27,776 bases of DNA, taken from positions 1-27,776 of the forward strand of contig NZ_JADYUF010000046.1 of assembly GCF_021531655.1 (NCBI RefSeq). The letters are read 5' to 3'. This DNA comes from Leyella stercorea (lineage in GTDB: Bacteria; Bacteroidota; Bacteroidia; Bacteroidales; Bacteroidaceae). The position numbers and the translations under genes were made by a program. Below the pieces are notes generated by a model. The model had not been told where the DNA came from and searched no databases. It worked only from the letters and a program-made list of their open reading frames with translations. Below are positions 6,352-15,177 of the stretch, piece after piece. The first letter of the stretch is position 1. Every line of letters starts with the position of its first letter.

Positions 6352-8244
6352 TTACTCCAAATAAGTATATCCGTATAGTCCTGAGCGGTAGTTGCTGAGG
6401 AACTCCTTGCCTTCTTCGAGCGAAATCTTGCCCGCCTTAACGCTCTTGGTCACCCATATCTCGAGCTGTCGCACGAGTTTCTTGGGGTTGTACTGTACGT
6501 AGTCGAGCACTTCCTCAACAGTCTCGCCGTCGAATATCTGGTCGATGCTGTAGCTGCCGTCCTTCACCGAGATGTGTACGGCGTTGGTGTCGCCGAAGAG
6601 GTTGTGCATATCGCCGAGAATCTCCTGATAGGCACCTACGAGGAAAACTCCGAGATAGTAGTCTTCGTTCTTCTTGATAGGATGCACCGGAAGCACGTGA
6701 GTAGCCTGACGGTTGGTGACGAAGTTGGCTATCTTGCCGTCGCTGTCGCAGGTGATGTCCTGCAGCGTAGCATTGCGTGTAGGGCGCTCGTTGAGTCGCT
6801 GAATGGGCACGATGGGGAAGAGCTGGTCGATAGCCCAGGCATCGGGGAGCGACTGGAATATGGATATGTTGCAGAAGTATTTGTCGGCAAGCAGCTTGTC
6901 CAAGCCGCGCAGCTCGTCGGGAGTGTGCTTCAGTGTCTTTGCCATGCTGTTCACTTCGCGGCAAATGCTCCAGTACATGCTCTCTATCTCGGCACGTGTG
7001 CGCAGGTCGACAATGCCGTGCGAGAAGAGGTCGAGAGCCTCGTCGCGTATCTGCTCGGCATCGTGCCAGTCCTCAAGCATTGTGCGTGGATTGAGGTTGT
7101 CCCATATCTCGTAGAGGTCCTTTACGAGCTGGTGGTCGTTCTCCGACGGTTCAAACTCCTCGCGCATCTCAGGCAGCGACGTGGTTTCTAGTACGTCAGT
7201 GATAAGTACAGAGTGGTGGGCTGACAACGAGCGTCCACTCTCGGTGATGAGGTTAGGATGCTTGATGCCATTCTTGTTCGAAGCATCGACGAATGTGTAT
7301 ACGCAGTCGTTGACATACTCCTGGATAGAGTAGTTGACCGAGCTCTCACTCGACGACGAGCGTGTTCCGTCGTAGTCTACGCCCAGACCGCCGCCACAGT
7401 CAACAAAGTCGATGTTGTAGCCCATCTTGTGCAGCTGTACGTAGAAGTTGGCAGCCTCGCGCAGTGCAGTCTGAATGCGTCGTATCTTGGTTATCTGCGA
7501 TCCGATATGGAAGTGGATGAGTCGCACGCAGTCGTGCAGACCCTTCTCGTCGAGAGTTTCGAGCGCCTGGAGCAGTTCCGACGAACGCAGTCCGAACTTC
7601 GAAGCGTCGCCACCGCTCTCCTGCCATTTGCCCGATCCGCTTGAAGCCAGCTTGATACGGATGCCGATGTTGGGCTTCACACACAGCTTTTTGGCAGCCG
7701 AGGCAATCAGTCCAATCTCGCTCATCTTCTCGACAACGATAAATATGCGCTTGCCCATCTTCTGTGCGAGGAGCGCCAGTTCGATATAGCTCTGGTCCTT
7801 GTAGCCATTGCACACGATGATAGAGTCGCTCTGGCACTGCACAGCGATAACGGCATGCAGCTCGGGCTTTGATCCGCACTCAAGTCCGAGGTTGAACTTA
7901 CGTCCGTGCGAGATGATTTCCTCAACGACGGGTTGCATCTGGTTCACCTTAATAGGGTATACAATGAAGTTCTCGCCCTTGTATTCATACTCCTCGGCAG
8001 CCTTCTTGAAGCAGCTTGAAGTCTTCTCGATACGGTTGTCAAGAATGTCGGGGAAGCGGAGCAGCACTGGTGGCGTAACGTCGCGCAGCTGCAGTTCGTC
8101 CATGACGTCGCGCAAATCGATTTGCACGTTGTCCTTGCAGGGTGTTACATACATGTCGCCCTTGTCGTTGACACCAAAGTAAGAGGTGCCCCAACCGTTG
8201 ATGTTGTATAACTCGCGAGAGTCGTCAATGGTCCATTTCTTCAT
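6352..8244 (-). CDS. speA: Biosynthetic arginine decarboxylase
   Basis: This is a 630-residue fold-III PLP enzyme of the size typical for SpeA. It converts arginine to agmatine, the first step of one route to putrescine and spermidine. The PLP lysine lies in ENFIVYPIKVNQ (about K99). The glycine-rich phosphate-binding segment is FVDCGGGLGVDYDG (about 280-293). LITESGRSLSAHHS and the C-terminal GAYQEILGDMHNLFGDTNAV segment, which carries catalytic residues of the alanine racemase-like fold, are all present. The start codon overlaps the aroK stop by 4 bp (ATGA), so speA is probably translated from an aroK-speA transcript. The protein appears full length and intact. Confidence 0.96.
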   Translation of the reverse strand: MKKWTIDDSRELYNINGWGTSYFGVNDKGDMYVTPCKDNVQIDLRDVMDELQLRDVTPPVLLRFPDILDNRIEKTSSCFKKAAEEYEYKGENFIVYPIKVNQMQPVVEEIISHGRKFNLGLECGSKPELHAVIAVQCQSDSIIVCNGYKDQSYIELALLAQKMGKRIFIVVEKMSEIGLIASAAKKLCVKPNIGIRIKLASSGSGKWQESGGDASKFGLRSSELLQALETLDEKGLHDCVRLIHFHIGSQITKIRRIQTALREAANFYVQLHKMGYNIDFVDCGGGLGVDYDGTRSSSSESSVNYSIQEYVNDCVYTFVDASNKNGIKHPNLITESGRSLSAHHSVLITDVLETTSLPEMREEFEPSENDHQLVKDLYEIWDNLNPRTMLEDWHDAEQIRDEALDLFSHGIVDLRTRAEIESMYWSICREVNSMAKTLKHTPDELRGLDKLLADKYFCNISIFQSLPDAWAIDQLFPIVPIQRLNERPTRNATLQDITCDSDGKIANFVTNRQATHVLPVHPIKKNEDYYLGVFLVGAYQEILGDMHNLFGDTNAVHISVKDGSYSIDQIFDGETVEEVLDYVQYNPKKLVRQLEIWVTKSVKAGKISLEEGKEFLSNYRSGLYGYTYLE

Positions 8245-8768
8245 TTTTCAATCAATTTTTGTAGCTTATCAACCGTAATATTTATCTTGTCGTGATTGTC
8301 GAGTAGGTTTATGTCGAGCGTGTAATCGGCCTTTGAATAGAATTGTTCGCGGTGTGCGAGTTGCTCGACGATAAACTCGCGTACCTGCTCAGGGGTCTTG
8401 TTGAGCAGCAGTGGTCGCACCGACTTGCCCATCTTCAGATGCTCGTAGAGCACTTCGGGCGATGCCTTCAGATACACCACCTTGCCCTGTCGGTTCATGT
8501 AGTCGATGTTGTCAAAGAAGCAGGGAGTGCCTCCTCCGCACGAAATGACTACATTCTCAAACTCAGCCACCTCATGCAGCATGTTATATTCGATGCGACG
8601 GAACCCATCTTCGCCTTCTGCGTCGAATATCTGTTTCACTGTACGTCGCATACGTGTCTCGATATACCAGTCGAGATCATAGAATGTGACTCCAAGAGCT
8701 TTGGCAAGAGCCTTGCCTATGGTAGTCTTTCCGGCTCCCATGTAGCCTATGAGGATGATTCTAGTCAT
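8241..8768 (-). CDS. aroK: Shikimate kinase
   Basis: This is a 175-residue P-loop kinase that phosphorylates shikimate in the chorismate pathway. The Walker A motif GYMGAGKTTIG spans residues 8-18. DLDWYIE (about 31-37) supplies the Mg/shikimate-binding aspartates. The glycine triplet CGGGTPCF (about 77-84) and the lid MGKSVRPLLL (about 113-122) are also present. It overlaps the downstream speA by 4 bp. It is separated from topA by a 153-bp region dominated by a perfect inverted repeat, so aroK probably has its own promoter. Confidence 0.95.
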   Translation of the reverse strand: MTRIILIGYMGAGKTTIGKALAKALGVTFYDLDWYIETRMRRTVKQIFDAEGEDGFRRIEYNMLHEVAEFENVVISCGGGTPCFFDNIDYMNRQGKVVYLKASPEVLYEHLKMGKSVRPLLLNKTPEQVREFIVEQLAHREQFYSKADYTLDINLLDNHDKINITVDKLQKLIEK

Positions 8769-8782
8769 ATTATATAATATTA

Positions 8783-8917
8783 AAAAAGCCCTACCCCCGG
8801 CCCCTCCCCCGCAGGGAGGGGAGTGGTATGTTTTTCATACTGTATGACACTTGTAGTTAAGCGATACAACATATTACTCCCCTCCCTGCGGGGGAGGGGC
8901 CGGGGGTAGGGCTTTTT
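8783..8917. repeat. Perfect 42-bp inverted repeat of the GC-rich element, bidirectional terminator-like
   Basis: The left arm at 8783-8824 runs from AAAAAGCCCTACCCCC to GGGAGGGGAGT. The right arm at 8876-8917 is its exact reverse complement, and the loop is 51 nt. Each arm also contains a smaller hairpin, CCCCTCCC/GGGAGGGG. Runs of A and T at the outer ends mean the stem is followed by U residues in both directions. It lies between topA and aroK, both on the - strand, and would terminate topA transcripts. Confidence 0.92.
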
Positions 8918-8921
8918 ATTA

Positions 8922-11255
8922 TTACTTCTTAGCCGCTCTCTTCTTGGGAGCCGGCGGATTGTTTACTATGTCCATGCACTGCTCGTAGGTGAGTTCGGCG
9001 GCAGTGGCATGCAGTTCGCGCGGTATGCGGTAGTTCTTGCCGTCGTAGGCGATGTAAGGACCGTAGCGTCCGTTGAGCACTTCGAGCTTGGGATCTTCGT
9101 CAAACTGCTTCATATGTCGTTCCTCCTCGCTCTTGCGCTTGGCTTCAATCAGCTCTATGGCGCGGTCGAGCGTGATGGTCATCGGGTCCTCGTCCTTCGG
9201 TATGGAGGTGTACATCTTGTTGTGAAGAACGTATGGTCCGAATCGTCCGGCGCCGATTGTCACAGTCTTGCCTTCGTATTCGCCAACGGTGCGGGGCATC
9301 TTGAACAGTTCGAGAGCCTCCTCCAGCGTGATGGTCTCCATACTCTTGTCGGTGGGAAGCTGTGCAAAGCGCGGCTTCTCGTCGTCGTCGGCTGTGCCAA
9401 TCTGCACTACCGGACCGTAGCGTCCTATCTTTACGAACACCGGATGACCGCTCTTGGGGTCGTCGCCCAGCTTGCGTTCGCCCGCCTTGTGCTCCGAACG
9501 TGCATTCATCACCTTCTCTACGGTAGGCTCAAATTCGCGGTCAAAGTGCTGCATCATGTCGGTCCACTCCTCCTTGCCGTCGGCTATCTGGTCGAACTGC
9601 TGCTCTACCTTGGCTGTGAAGTTATAGTCCATGATGTTGGGGAAGTTCTCCATAAGGAAGTCGTTCACTACAATACCTATGTCGGTGGGCAGCAGCTTGC
9701 CCTTCTCATTGCCCGTAAGCTCCACCTTACGTGTCGGTGTGACGATGAGTCCGCGCAATGTGTCGATGACGTAAGGGCGCTCTTCGCCCTTCTTGTCGCC
9801 CTTTACAACGTACTCACGCTGCTGTATGGTGGAGATGGTCGGTGCGTATGTTGACGGGCGTCCGATGCCCAGTTCTTCGAGTTTGTGCACAAGGCTTGCC
9901 TCAGTATAGCGTGTGGGACCCTGCGAGTAGCGCTCGGTTGATGTTATCTCACGGCGCTTCAGCGTGTCGCCTTCCTTTATAACGGGCAGGTTGTGAGCAA
10001 ATTCGTCACGCTGCTCGTTCTGTTCGTCGTCGGTCGACTCGCGATAAACCTTCAGGAATCCGTCAAACTTTACAACCTCACCGTTAGCAATAAAGTGCTC
10101 GTCGGTGGTGCTGATGCCGATGGTTACGGTAGTCTTCTCAATCTGAGCTTCCGACATCTGGCTGGCAGCCGTACGCTTCCAGATGAGGTCGTAGAGTCGA
10201 CGCTCCTGCGCAGTGCCCTCGATTGTGGTGTTGCTCATGTATGTCGGACGGATGGCTTCGTGCGCTTCCTGGGCACCCTTAGAGTGGGTGTGGAAGTTGC
10301 GTGACGAACTATACTCCTCGCCATACAGCTTGATTATCTCCTCCTTTGCTGCGTTTATGCACAGGCTTGAGAGGTTTACGCTGTCGGTACGCATGTAGGT
10401 GATAAGACCGTTTTCGTATAGACGCTGTGCCACCATCATGGTCTGCGACACCGAGAAGCCTAATTTGCGTGCGGCTTCCTGCTGCAATGTCGAAGTGGTG
10501 AAAGGCGGTGCGGGCATGCGTTTGAGCGGTTTCTTGCTCACACTCTCTACCTGATGTTCTGCCTTCTTGCACTTGTCGAGGAAGGCGAGGGCTTCGTCGT
10601 GTGTTGCGAAGCGCTTGTCAAGCTCGGCTTTTACCTCCGACTGCGATCCGTCGGCATTGGTTATGGCGAATATTGCATTGATACGATAGTATGGTTCGCT
10701 CTTGAACTGCTGTATCTCACGCTCACGTTCTACGATGAGACGAACGGCTACTGACTGCACACGGCCTGCCGACAGTGCCGGTTTCACCTTGCGCCACAGT
10801 ACGGGCGAGAGCTTGAAGCCCACAATACGGTCCAACACGCGACGTGCCTGCTGCGCATTGACAAGGTTCATATCAAGGTGTCGCGGATGCTCTATTGCCG
10901 CCAGGATGGCAGGCTTTGTAATCTCATGGAATACGATACGGTTGGTCGAAGCCTCATCCAGGCCCAGCACCTCGCACAGATGCCACGAAATAGCCTCTCC
11001 CTCGCGGTCCTCATCGGATGCGAGCCACACCTTGTGTGCCTTCTTTGCGCTCTCACGCAGTTTCTTTACAAGTTCTTCCTTGTCCTTAGGTATGACGTAT
11101 GCTGGCTGCAGCGTGTCTTTGTCTATGCTGATTTCCTTCTTCTTAAGGTCGCGTATGTGTCCGTATGAGGACATTACTTTGTAGTCGGAACCCAGAAACT
11201 TCTCTATGGTCTTTGCCTTAGCGGGGCTCTCGACAATCACTAAGTTTTCTTGCAT
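8922..11255 (-). CDS. topA: DNA topoisomerase I (type IA)
   Basis: This is a 777-residue enzyme that relaxes negative supercoils. The Toprim domain opens with NLVIVESPAKAKTIEKFLG and has the metal-binding DEDREGE at about 81-87. The catalytic tyrosine is in GLITYMRTDSVNLS, about Y287. The C-terminus has no CxxC zinc ribbons. It carries instead three TopA_C-like repeats built on an RYGP/RFGP core (PVFVKIGRYGPVVQ, VTIGAGRFGPYVLH, LEVLNGRYGPYIAY) and a basic tail (PKKRAAKK) that probably binds DNA. It is preceded by a - strand TACTTTTG element at 11286-11293. Confidence 0.96.
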   Translation of the reverse strand: MQENLVIVESPAKAKTIEKFLGSDYKVMSSYGHIRDLKKKEISIDKDTLQPAYVIPKDKEELVKKLRESAKKAHKVWLASDEDREGEAISWHLCEVLGLDEASTNRIVFHEITKPAILAAIEHPRHLDMNLVNAQQARRVLDRIVGFKLSPVLWRKVKPALSAGRVQSVAVRLIVEREREIQQFKSEPYYRINAIFAITNADGSQSEVKAELDKRFATHDEALAFLDKCKKAEHQVESVSKKPLKRMPAPPFTTSTLQQEAARKLGFSVSQTMMVAQRLYENGLITYMRTDSVNLSSLCINAAKEEIIKLYGEEYSSSRNFHTHSKGAQEAHEAIRPTYMSNTTIEGTAQERRLYDLIWKRTAASQMSEAQIEKTTVTIGISTTDEHFIANGEVVKFDGFLKVYRESTDDEQNEQRDEFAHNLPVIKEGDTLKRREITSTERYSQGPTRYTEASLVHKLEELGIGRPSTYAPTISTIQQREYVVKGDKKGEERPYVIDTLRGLIVTPTRKVELTGNEKGKLLPTDIGIVVNDFLMENFPNIMDYNFTAKVEQQFDQIADGKEEWTDMMQHFDREFEPTVEKVMNARSEHKAGERKLGDDPKSGHPVFVKIGRYGPVVQIGTADDDEKPRFAQLPTDKSMETITLEEALELFKMPRTVGEYEGKTVTIGAGRFGPYVLHNKMYTSIPKDEDPMTITLDRAIELIEAKRKSEEERHMKQFDEDPKLEVLNGRYGPYIAYDGKNYRIPRELHATAAELTYEQCMDIVNNPPAPKKRAAKK

Positions 11256-11285
11256 GATTTTGCTTTGTGTACTTTAATTTGGGCG

Positions 11286-11293
11286 CAAAAGTA
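11286..11293 (-). promoter_or_regulatory. Candidate -7 promoter element of topA
   Basis: On the - strand the sequence is TACTTTTG, an exact fit to TAnnTTTG, lying 31 bp upstream of the topA start codon. No clear TTTG -33 partner is visible at the usual distance, so confidence is moderate. Confidence 0.45.
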
Positions 11294-11392
11294 AGAAAAT
11301 TTTTGCTCTTACATTATTATATAGCTATTTTTTATATTTTATTAAAAACTCAACTTTTAAGGTTAGAATTACATTTTGTGCAAGACTTTCAG

Positions 11393-11400
11393 TAACTTTG
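11393..11400 (+). promoter_or_regulatory. Candidate -7 promoter element of the unknown gene / rpoN operon
   Basis: TAACTTTG is an exact fit to TAnnTTTG, 24 bp before the start codon at 11425. A TTTG at 11375-11378 is a possible -33 element but is closer than usual (14 nt). Together with the - strand element at 11286-11293 it makes this a divergent promoter region. Confidence 0.5.
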
Positions 11401-11424
11401 CATCTGTAACAATGTTTATCGATT

Positions 11425-12072
11425 ATGGCAAATAATACTCTTTGGTCAGACGACTACTGGCTTCTGCTCATACAGCTGTATCAGAAGAAGCCCGCTGGTG
11501 TGAAATCCGAATTTTCACACCAGGTTGTGGAATTGGGCATTGAGCTACATATACCGCCCCGTACCATATACGAACAGATGTGCGCTCTCGAAAAGCGCGC
11601 CACACCATCGCTCCAGAGACTTTGGGAGATGTATGCCAACACCCCAAAACGACTCTCGCGCGACATCAAACGACTCAAGCAGATGGCTGGATTCGGTGAC
11701 TCCGGACTGTTCTACGAAGGCGTGCAGACCACTCCCTCGTTCGAACGCGACTACCGCCCTATCGACAATTCATCCGACATAACGCCCGTTATGCTCGTCA
11801 TCATCCTCGAACTCTACTTCGCACTCACGCCAAACACTATGGTGAGCGAAACGCCTGAGGTGCTCGACATGGCACGAATGTTGTCCCTCAAGCCAGAAGA
11901 GATAGTACGAATACTCGAAATCTACCAAACTTTCGACCCTATTCTGAAGCGAGAGGCTGCCGACCAGTCACCCATTGTCGACGAGGCGAAGCTCGTATGG
12001 AAACGATTCTACAGCGAACAGCCCGAACTGCTACACTCCACAGCCGACAAACTGAAGCTCTACTTCAGTTGA
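11425..12072 (+). CDS. Unknown protein encoded upstream of rpoN
   Basis: This is a 215-residue soluble protein without signal peptide, membrane segment or motif that I recognise. It begins MANNTLWSDDYWLLLIQLYQ. The composition is helical and charged, with segments such as IPPRTIYEQMCALEKRATPS and MARMLSLKPEEIVRILEIYQ that look like short helical repeats. It starts 24 bp after a candidate promoter element and ends 50 bp before rpoN with no terminator between, so the two are probably co-transcribed. A link to sigma-54 function is only a guess from position. The frame is clean and the codon usage resembles that of its neighbours. Confidence 0.8.
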   Translation: MANNTLWSDDYWLLLIQLYQKKPAGVKSEFSHQVVELGIELHIPPRTIYEQMCALEKRATPSLQRLWEMYANTPKRLSRDIKRLKQMAGFGDSGLFYEGVQTTPSFERDYRPIDNSSDITPVMLVIILELYFALTPNTMVSETPEVLDMARMLSLKPEEIVRILEIYQTFDPILKREAADQSPIVDEAKLVWKRFYSEQPELLHSTADKLKLYFS

Positions 12073-12122
12073 AAAACTAAGAACGTCAACAACATATACA
12101 CACCACATCATCACGTCATAAA

Positions 12123-13673
12123 ATGAAACTCATACAAACACAGGAGCAGAAACTTCAGCAGGTGCAGCGTCTGTCGCAACAGCAGATGCTACAGGTGCAC
12201 TTGCTAGAGATGCCCTTGACCGAACTGGAGCAGAGCGTTAATGCTGAACTTGACGACAATCCGGCTCTTGAAACGACTTCGCCCGAAGACGTATTCGAAG
12301 GTGTACACGTTGAAGGCAACGACTCTACCGCCTCGTATGGCGACAACTCGCAATCTGCTTCGGGTGGCGAGGGTTCATCCGACAATGACGATTTTGACGC
12401 TCGCAACGAACGCGAGGAGCGCGATTCGGCTCTCAACGACGCTCTTGAACGCATCGGCGGAGGCGACGACGACATGCCTACAGCAGGATATACGGGCGGT
12501 TCGGGTGCCGACTCTGCCGACTATGAGGAGATGGTGTATGGCGACACGACATCGTTCTACGACAAACTGAAGGAGCAGATGGGCGAGACGGAGTTGTCGG
12601 AGAAGGACGAGGAGATAATGGAATATGTCATCGGGTCGCTCGACAGCGACGGACTACTGCGCAAGGACAGCGAGTCGATATCCGACGAGCTTGCCATCTA
12701 TCACGGCATCGACTGCACCACAGACGACGTAGACCGCGTGGTGCGCATACTGCAGACATTCGATCCTGCCGGCATTGGTGCCCACACATTGCAGGAATGT
12801 CTGCTACTGCAAATCAAGCGACGCCCCAACGATTCGCTCAAACTTATGATGCAGAAGGTGATAACCGATTGTTTCGACGAGTTTACCAAGAAGCATTTCG
12901 ACAAGATACGCTCTGCATTGGGTGTCGATACCGACACCGCCGAACGCGTTATGGCTGAGTTACGCCGACTCAATCCGAAGCCCGGCTCGTCGCTCGGTGA
13001 GACTGAGGGTCGCAACGTGCAGCAGATAACACCCGACTTCATTGTCGACACCGACGACAACGGCAATGTGACATTCACGCTCAACAGCGGAAACATTCCC
13101 GAACTGAAGGTGTCGCCATCGTTTGCAGATATGATGGAGGCTTACAAGAACAACAAAACGTCGATGTCAAGACGTGAAAAAGAAGCATTATTGTACGCCA
13201 AGGAGAAGGTGGAACGTGCACGCGGATACATCGAAGCGATAAAGGTGCGCCGACGTACACTCACCATTACGATGAAAGCCATTATCGACTGGCAGCGCCG
13301 TTTCTTCCAAGATGGCGACGAAGCCGACCTCAAGCCGATGATTCTGAAGAATATTGCCGACCGCACAGGACTTGACATTTCCACCATTTCGCGCGTCAGC
13401 AACATCAAATATGCGCAGACCAACTGGGGAACATTCCCCCTGCGCTTCTTCTTCTCCGACGGCTACACCACCGACGAGGGCGAAGAACTCTCGACACGAA
13501 AGATAAAGCTCGCACTCAAGGACCTCATTGCCAAGGAAGACAAGAAGAAACCAATGAGCGACGACGCTCTTACAAAGGCTCTCGCCAAGCTCGGCTACCC
13601 TATAGCACGACGCACCGTGGCTAAATATCGCGAACAGCTGGGACTGCCAGTGGCAAGATTGAGAAAGGGATAA
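12123..13673 (+). CDS. rpoN: RNA polymerase sigma-54 factor
   Basis: This is a 516-residue protein with the full sigma-54 layout. The glutamine-rich region I (about 1-50, EQKLQQVQRLSQQQMLQVHL) interacts with activators. A long acidic region II follows (about 55-150, rich in D, E, S and G). The core-binding region contains IGSLDSDGLL and RILQTFDPAGIGAHTLQECL. The helix-turn-helix DNA-binding region contains ADRTGLDISTISRVSNIKYA. The RpoN box ARRTVAKYRE is at about 495-504, near the C-terminus. It directs transcription from -24/-12 promoters that need AAA+ activators, none of which is encoded in this window. The GC-rich repeat begins one base after its stop codon. Confidence 0.97.
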   Translation: MKLIQTQEQKLQQVQRLSQQQMLQVHLLEMPLTELEQSVNAELDDNPALETTSPEDVFEGVHVEGNDSTASYGDNSQSASGGEGSSDNDDFDARNEREERDSALNDALERIGGGDDDMPTAGYTGGSGADSADYEEMVYGDTTSFYDKLKEQMGETELSEKDEEIMEYVIGSLDSDGLLRKDSESISDELAIYHGIDCTTDDVDRVVRILQTFDPAGIGAHTLQECLLLQIKRRPNDSLKLMMQKVITDCFDEFTKKHFDKIRSALGVDTDTAERVMAELRRLNPKPGSSLGETEGRNVQQITPDFIVDTDDNGNVTFTLNSGNIPELKVSPSFADMMEAYKNNKTSMSRREKEALLYAKEKVERARGYIEAIKVRRRTLTITMKAIIDWQRRFFQDGDEADLKPMILKNIADRTGLDISTISRVSNIKYAQTNWGTFPLRFFFSDGYTTDEGEELSTRKIKLALKDLIAKEDKKKPMSDDALTKALAKLGYPIARRTVAKYREQLGLPVARLRKG

Positions 13674-13715
13674 AAAAAGCCCCACCCCCAGCCCCTCCCC
13701 CGTAGGGAGGGGAGT
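13674..13715. repeat. GC-rich dispersed palindrome, left-facing copy
   Basis: This is a single copy reading AAAAAGCCCCACCCCC and ending GGGAGGGGAGT, with the internal hairpin CCCCTCCC/GGGAGGGG. The A-run is on the left, so the terminator-like polarity is on the - strand. It abuts the rpoN stop codon. Confidence 0.85.
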
Positions 13716-13750
13716 GATATGATTTGTTAATTGAGAAAAAATAATTATAG

Positions 13751-13826
13751 AAGGCTTAGTAAGGCTTAATACTCAATAAGGCTCAATAAGGCTTAGTAAG
13801 GCATAAAGATGCCCAGTAAGGCTCAG
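13751..13826. repeat. Tandem 10-bp repeats AAGGCTTAGT
   Basis: About seven imperfect copies of a 10-bp unit (AAGGCTTAGT, with AAGGCTTAAT and AAGGCTCAAT variants) lie head to tail just upstream of the PAP2-like gene. One or two units are degenerate. The last copy ends about 6 bp before its start codon, so copy-number change would alter the leader or promoter spacing of that gene. Confidence 0.8.
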
Positions 13827-13831
13827 GAAAT

Positions 13832-14449
13832 ATGAAAGAAAAGAATATTATTATCGCTGCCCGCATTCTTAGCATGGTATTTACGCCATTCTATCTGCCG
13901 CTTGTCGGACTGATAGCGCTGTTCACGTTCAGCTATCTCAGTCTGATGCCATGGCCGTACAAGCTTACGGTACTCGGTCTTGTCTACCTTTTCACCATTC
14001 TCTTGCCCACATTGCTCATCCATTTCTATCGCAGCTATCACGGATGGACACTCATCGAGCTTGGCAAGAAGGAACGTCGTGTAGTGCCATATCTACTTTC
14101 TATTGTAAGCTACTTTGTGTGTTACTATGTAATGCATCGCTTCAACATACCCCACTTCATGAGCAACATACTCATGTCGGCACTCATAATACAGATTCTG
14201 TGCGCCCTTATCAATGTATGGTGGAAGATTTCCACACATACAGCAGCAATCGGCGGTGTGGCAGGAGCGCTGCAGGCGTTCGCCATTATATTCGGTTTCA
14301 ACCCCTTGGGATGGCTCTGTGTGGTCATCATCCTTGGCGGAATGGTAGGCTCAAGCCGCATGATTCTGCGCCAGCACACGCTGCGTCAGGTGTGCTACGG
14401 GTTCCTATTGGGATTGATAGTGGCGTATACGGTGATATTAGGATTGTAA
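13832..14449 (+). CDS. PAP2-like integral membrane protein
   Basis: This is a 205-residue protein with about six hydrophobic helices. The C-terminal half resembles PAP2 phosphatases. KISTHTAAIGGVAGAL sits where the PSGH motif is expected, and SSRMILRQHTLRQVCYG contains the SRx5H pattern of the third motif. The motifs are degenerate: STH replaces SGH, the aspartate three residues after the final histidine is replaced by glutamine, and the first motif (KX6RP) is at best KKERRVVP. PAP2 enzymes dephosphorylate lipid phosphates such as undecaprenyl pyrophosphate. Activity here is uncertain. It lies between two GC-rich repeats and is preceded by the 10-bp tandem repeats. Confidence 0.75.
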   Translation: MKEKNIIIAARILSMVFTPFYLPLVGLIALFTFSYLSLMPWPYKLTVLGLVYLFTILLPTLLIHFYRSYHGWTLIELGKKERRVVPYLLSIVSYFVCYYVMHRFNIPHFMSNILMSALIIQILCALINVWWKISTHTAAIGGVAGALQAFAIIFGFNPLGWLCVVIILGGMVGSSRMILRQHTLRQVCYGFLLGLIVAYTVILGL

Positions 14450-14658
14450 GCCCCACCCCCTGCCCCTCCCCCGTAGGGAGGGGAGCGATATGCTTTGCCA
14501 ATCGCGTCTTTTTCCCATTGATTGAACTTGCAAAGTTCGACCAAAAGAAACAAAAGTATAGATATTAATCGTATAAATAATAAATTCAATAAACCAAAGC
14601 CCGACTCTACACATTACTCCCCTCCCTGCGGGGGAGGGGCAAGGGGGTAGGGCTTTTT
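14450..14658. repeat. Pair of GC-rich palindromes in inverted orientation
   Basis: The left copy (14450-14485, GCCCCACCCCC to GGGAGGGGAG) and the right copy (14617-14658, ending GGGTAGGGCTTTTT) are near-perfect reverse complements about 36 bp long, around a 131-bp AT-rich spacer with no gene. The right copy has its T-run towards purE and would terminate transcription coming from the PAP2-like gene. The structure resembles 8783-8917, with a longer loop. Confidence 0.88.
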
Positions 14659-14672
14659 AATAATTAATCATT

Positions 14673-15176
14673 ATGTCTCCATTAGTAAGCATCATCATGG
14701 GCAGCACAAGCGACCTGCCCGTTATGGAAAAGGCATGCAAGTTCTTGAACGACATGCAAGTACCTTTTGAAGTGAACGCACTCTCAGCCCACCGCACACC
14801 TACAGCAGTGGAAAACTTCGCTAAAGGTGCCAAGGACCGTGGCATTAAGGTCATCATTGCAGCTGCCGGTATGGCCGCAGCATTGCCTGGTGTAATCGCA
14901 GCCAACACAACGTTGCCCGTTATCGGTGTTCCTATCAAGGGTATGCTCGACGGATTGGACGCCATGTTATCAATCATACAGATGCCTCCTGGAATCCCCG
15001 TTGCCACAGTAGGAGTAAACGGTGCCATGAACGCCGCTATCCTTGCCTGCGAGATGATAGCCCTCGGTGACACCGAAATGGCTAAGAAAATGGAAGTATA
15101 CAAGGCCGGACTTGGTGCCAAAATTGAGAAGGCAAATAAGGAATTGGCTGAAGTGAAGTATGATTATAAGTGCTAA
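14673..15176 (+). CDS. purE: N5-carboxyaminoimidazole ribonucleotide mutase
   Basis: This is a 167-residue class I PurE, which moves the carboxyl group of N5-CAIR to carbon to give CAIR in purine synthesis. Substrate-binding segments: IIMGSTSDLPVMEKA (about 7-21), the catalytic-histidine motif SAHRTPTAVENF (about 44-55), IIAAAGMAAALPGVIA, and GVPIKGMLDGLDAMLSIIQM. The length is normal for a stand-alone PurE. It starts 15 bp after the T-run of the GC-rich palindrome and ends one base before the ispG start, so the two are probably co-transcribed although their pathways are unrelated. Confidence 0.96.
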   Translation: MSPLVSIIMGSTSDLPVMEKACKFLNDMQVPFEVNALSAHRTPTAVENFAKGAKDRGIKVIIAAAGMAAALPGVIAANTTLPVIGVPIKGMLDGLDAMLSIIQMPPGIPVATVGVNGAMNAAILACEMIALGDTEMAKKMEVYKAGLGAKIEKANKELAEVKYDYKC

Positions 15177-15177
15177 A

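Noticed and set aside
15160..15177. An upstream ispG start overlapping purE
   Set aside because: The ATG at 15178 starts a protein that aligns with the family N-terminus. The upstream start would add six residues inside the purE end.
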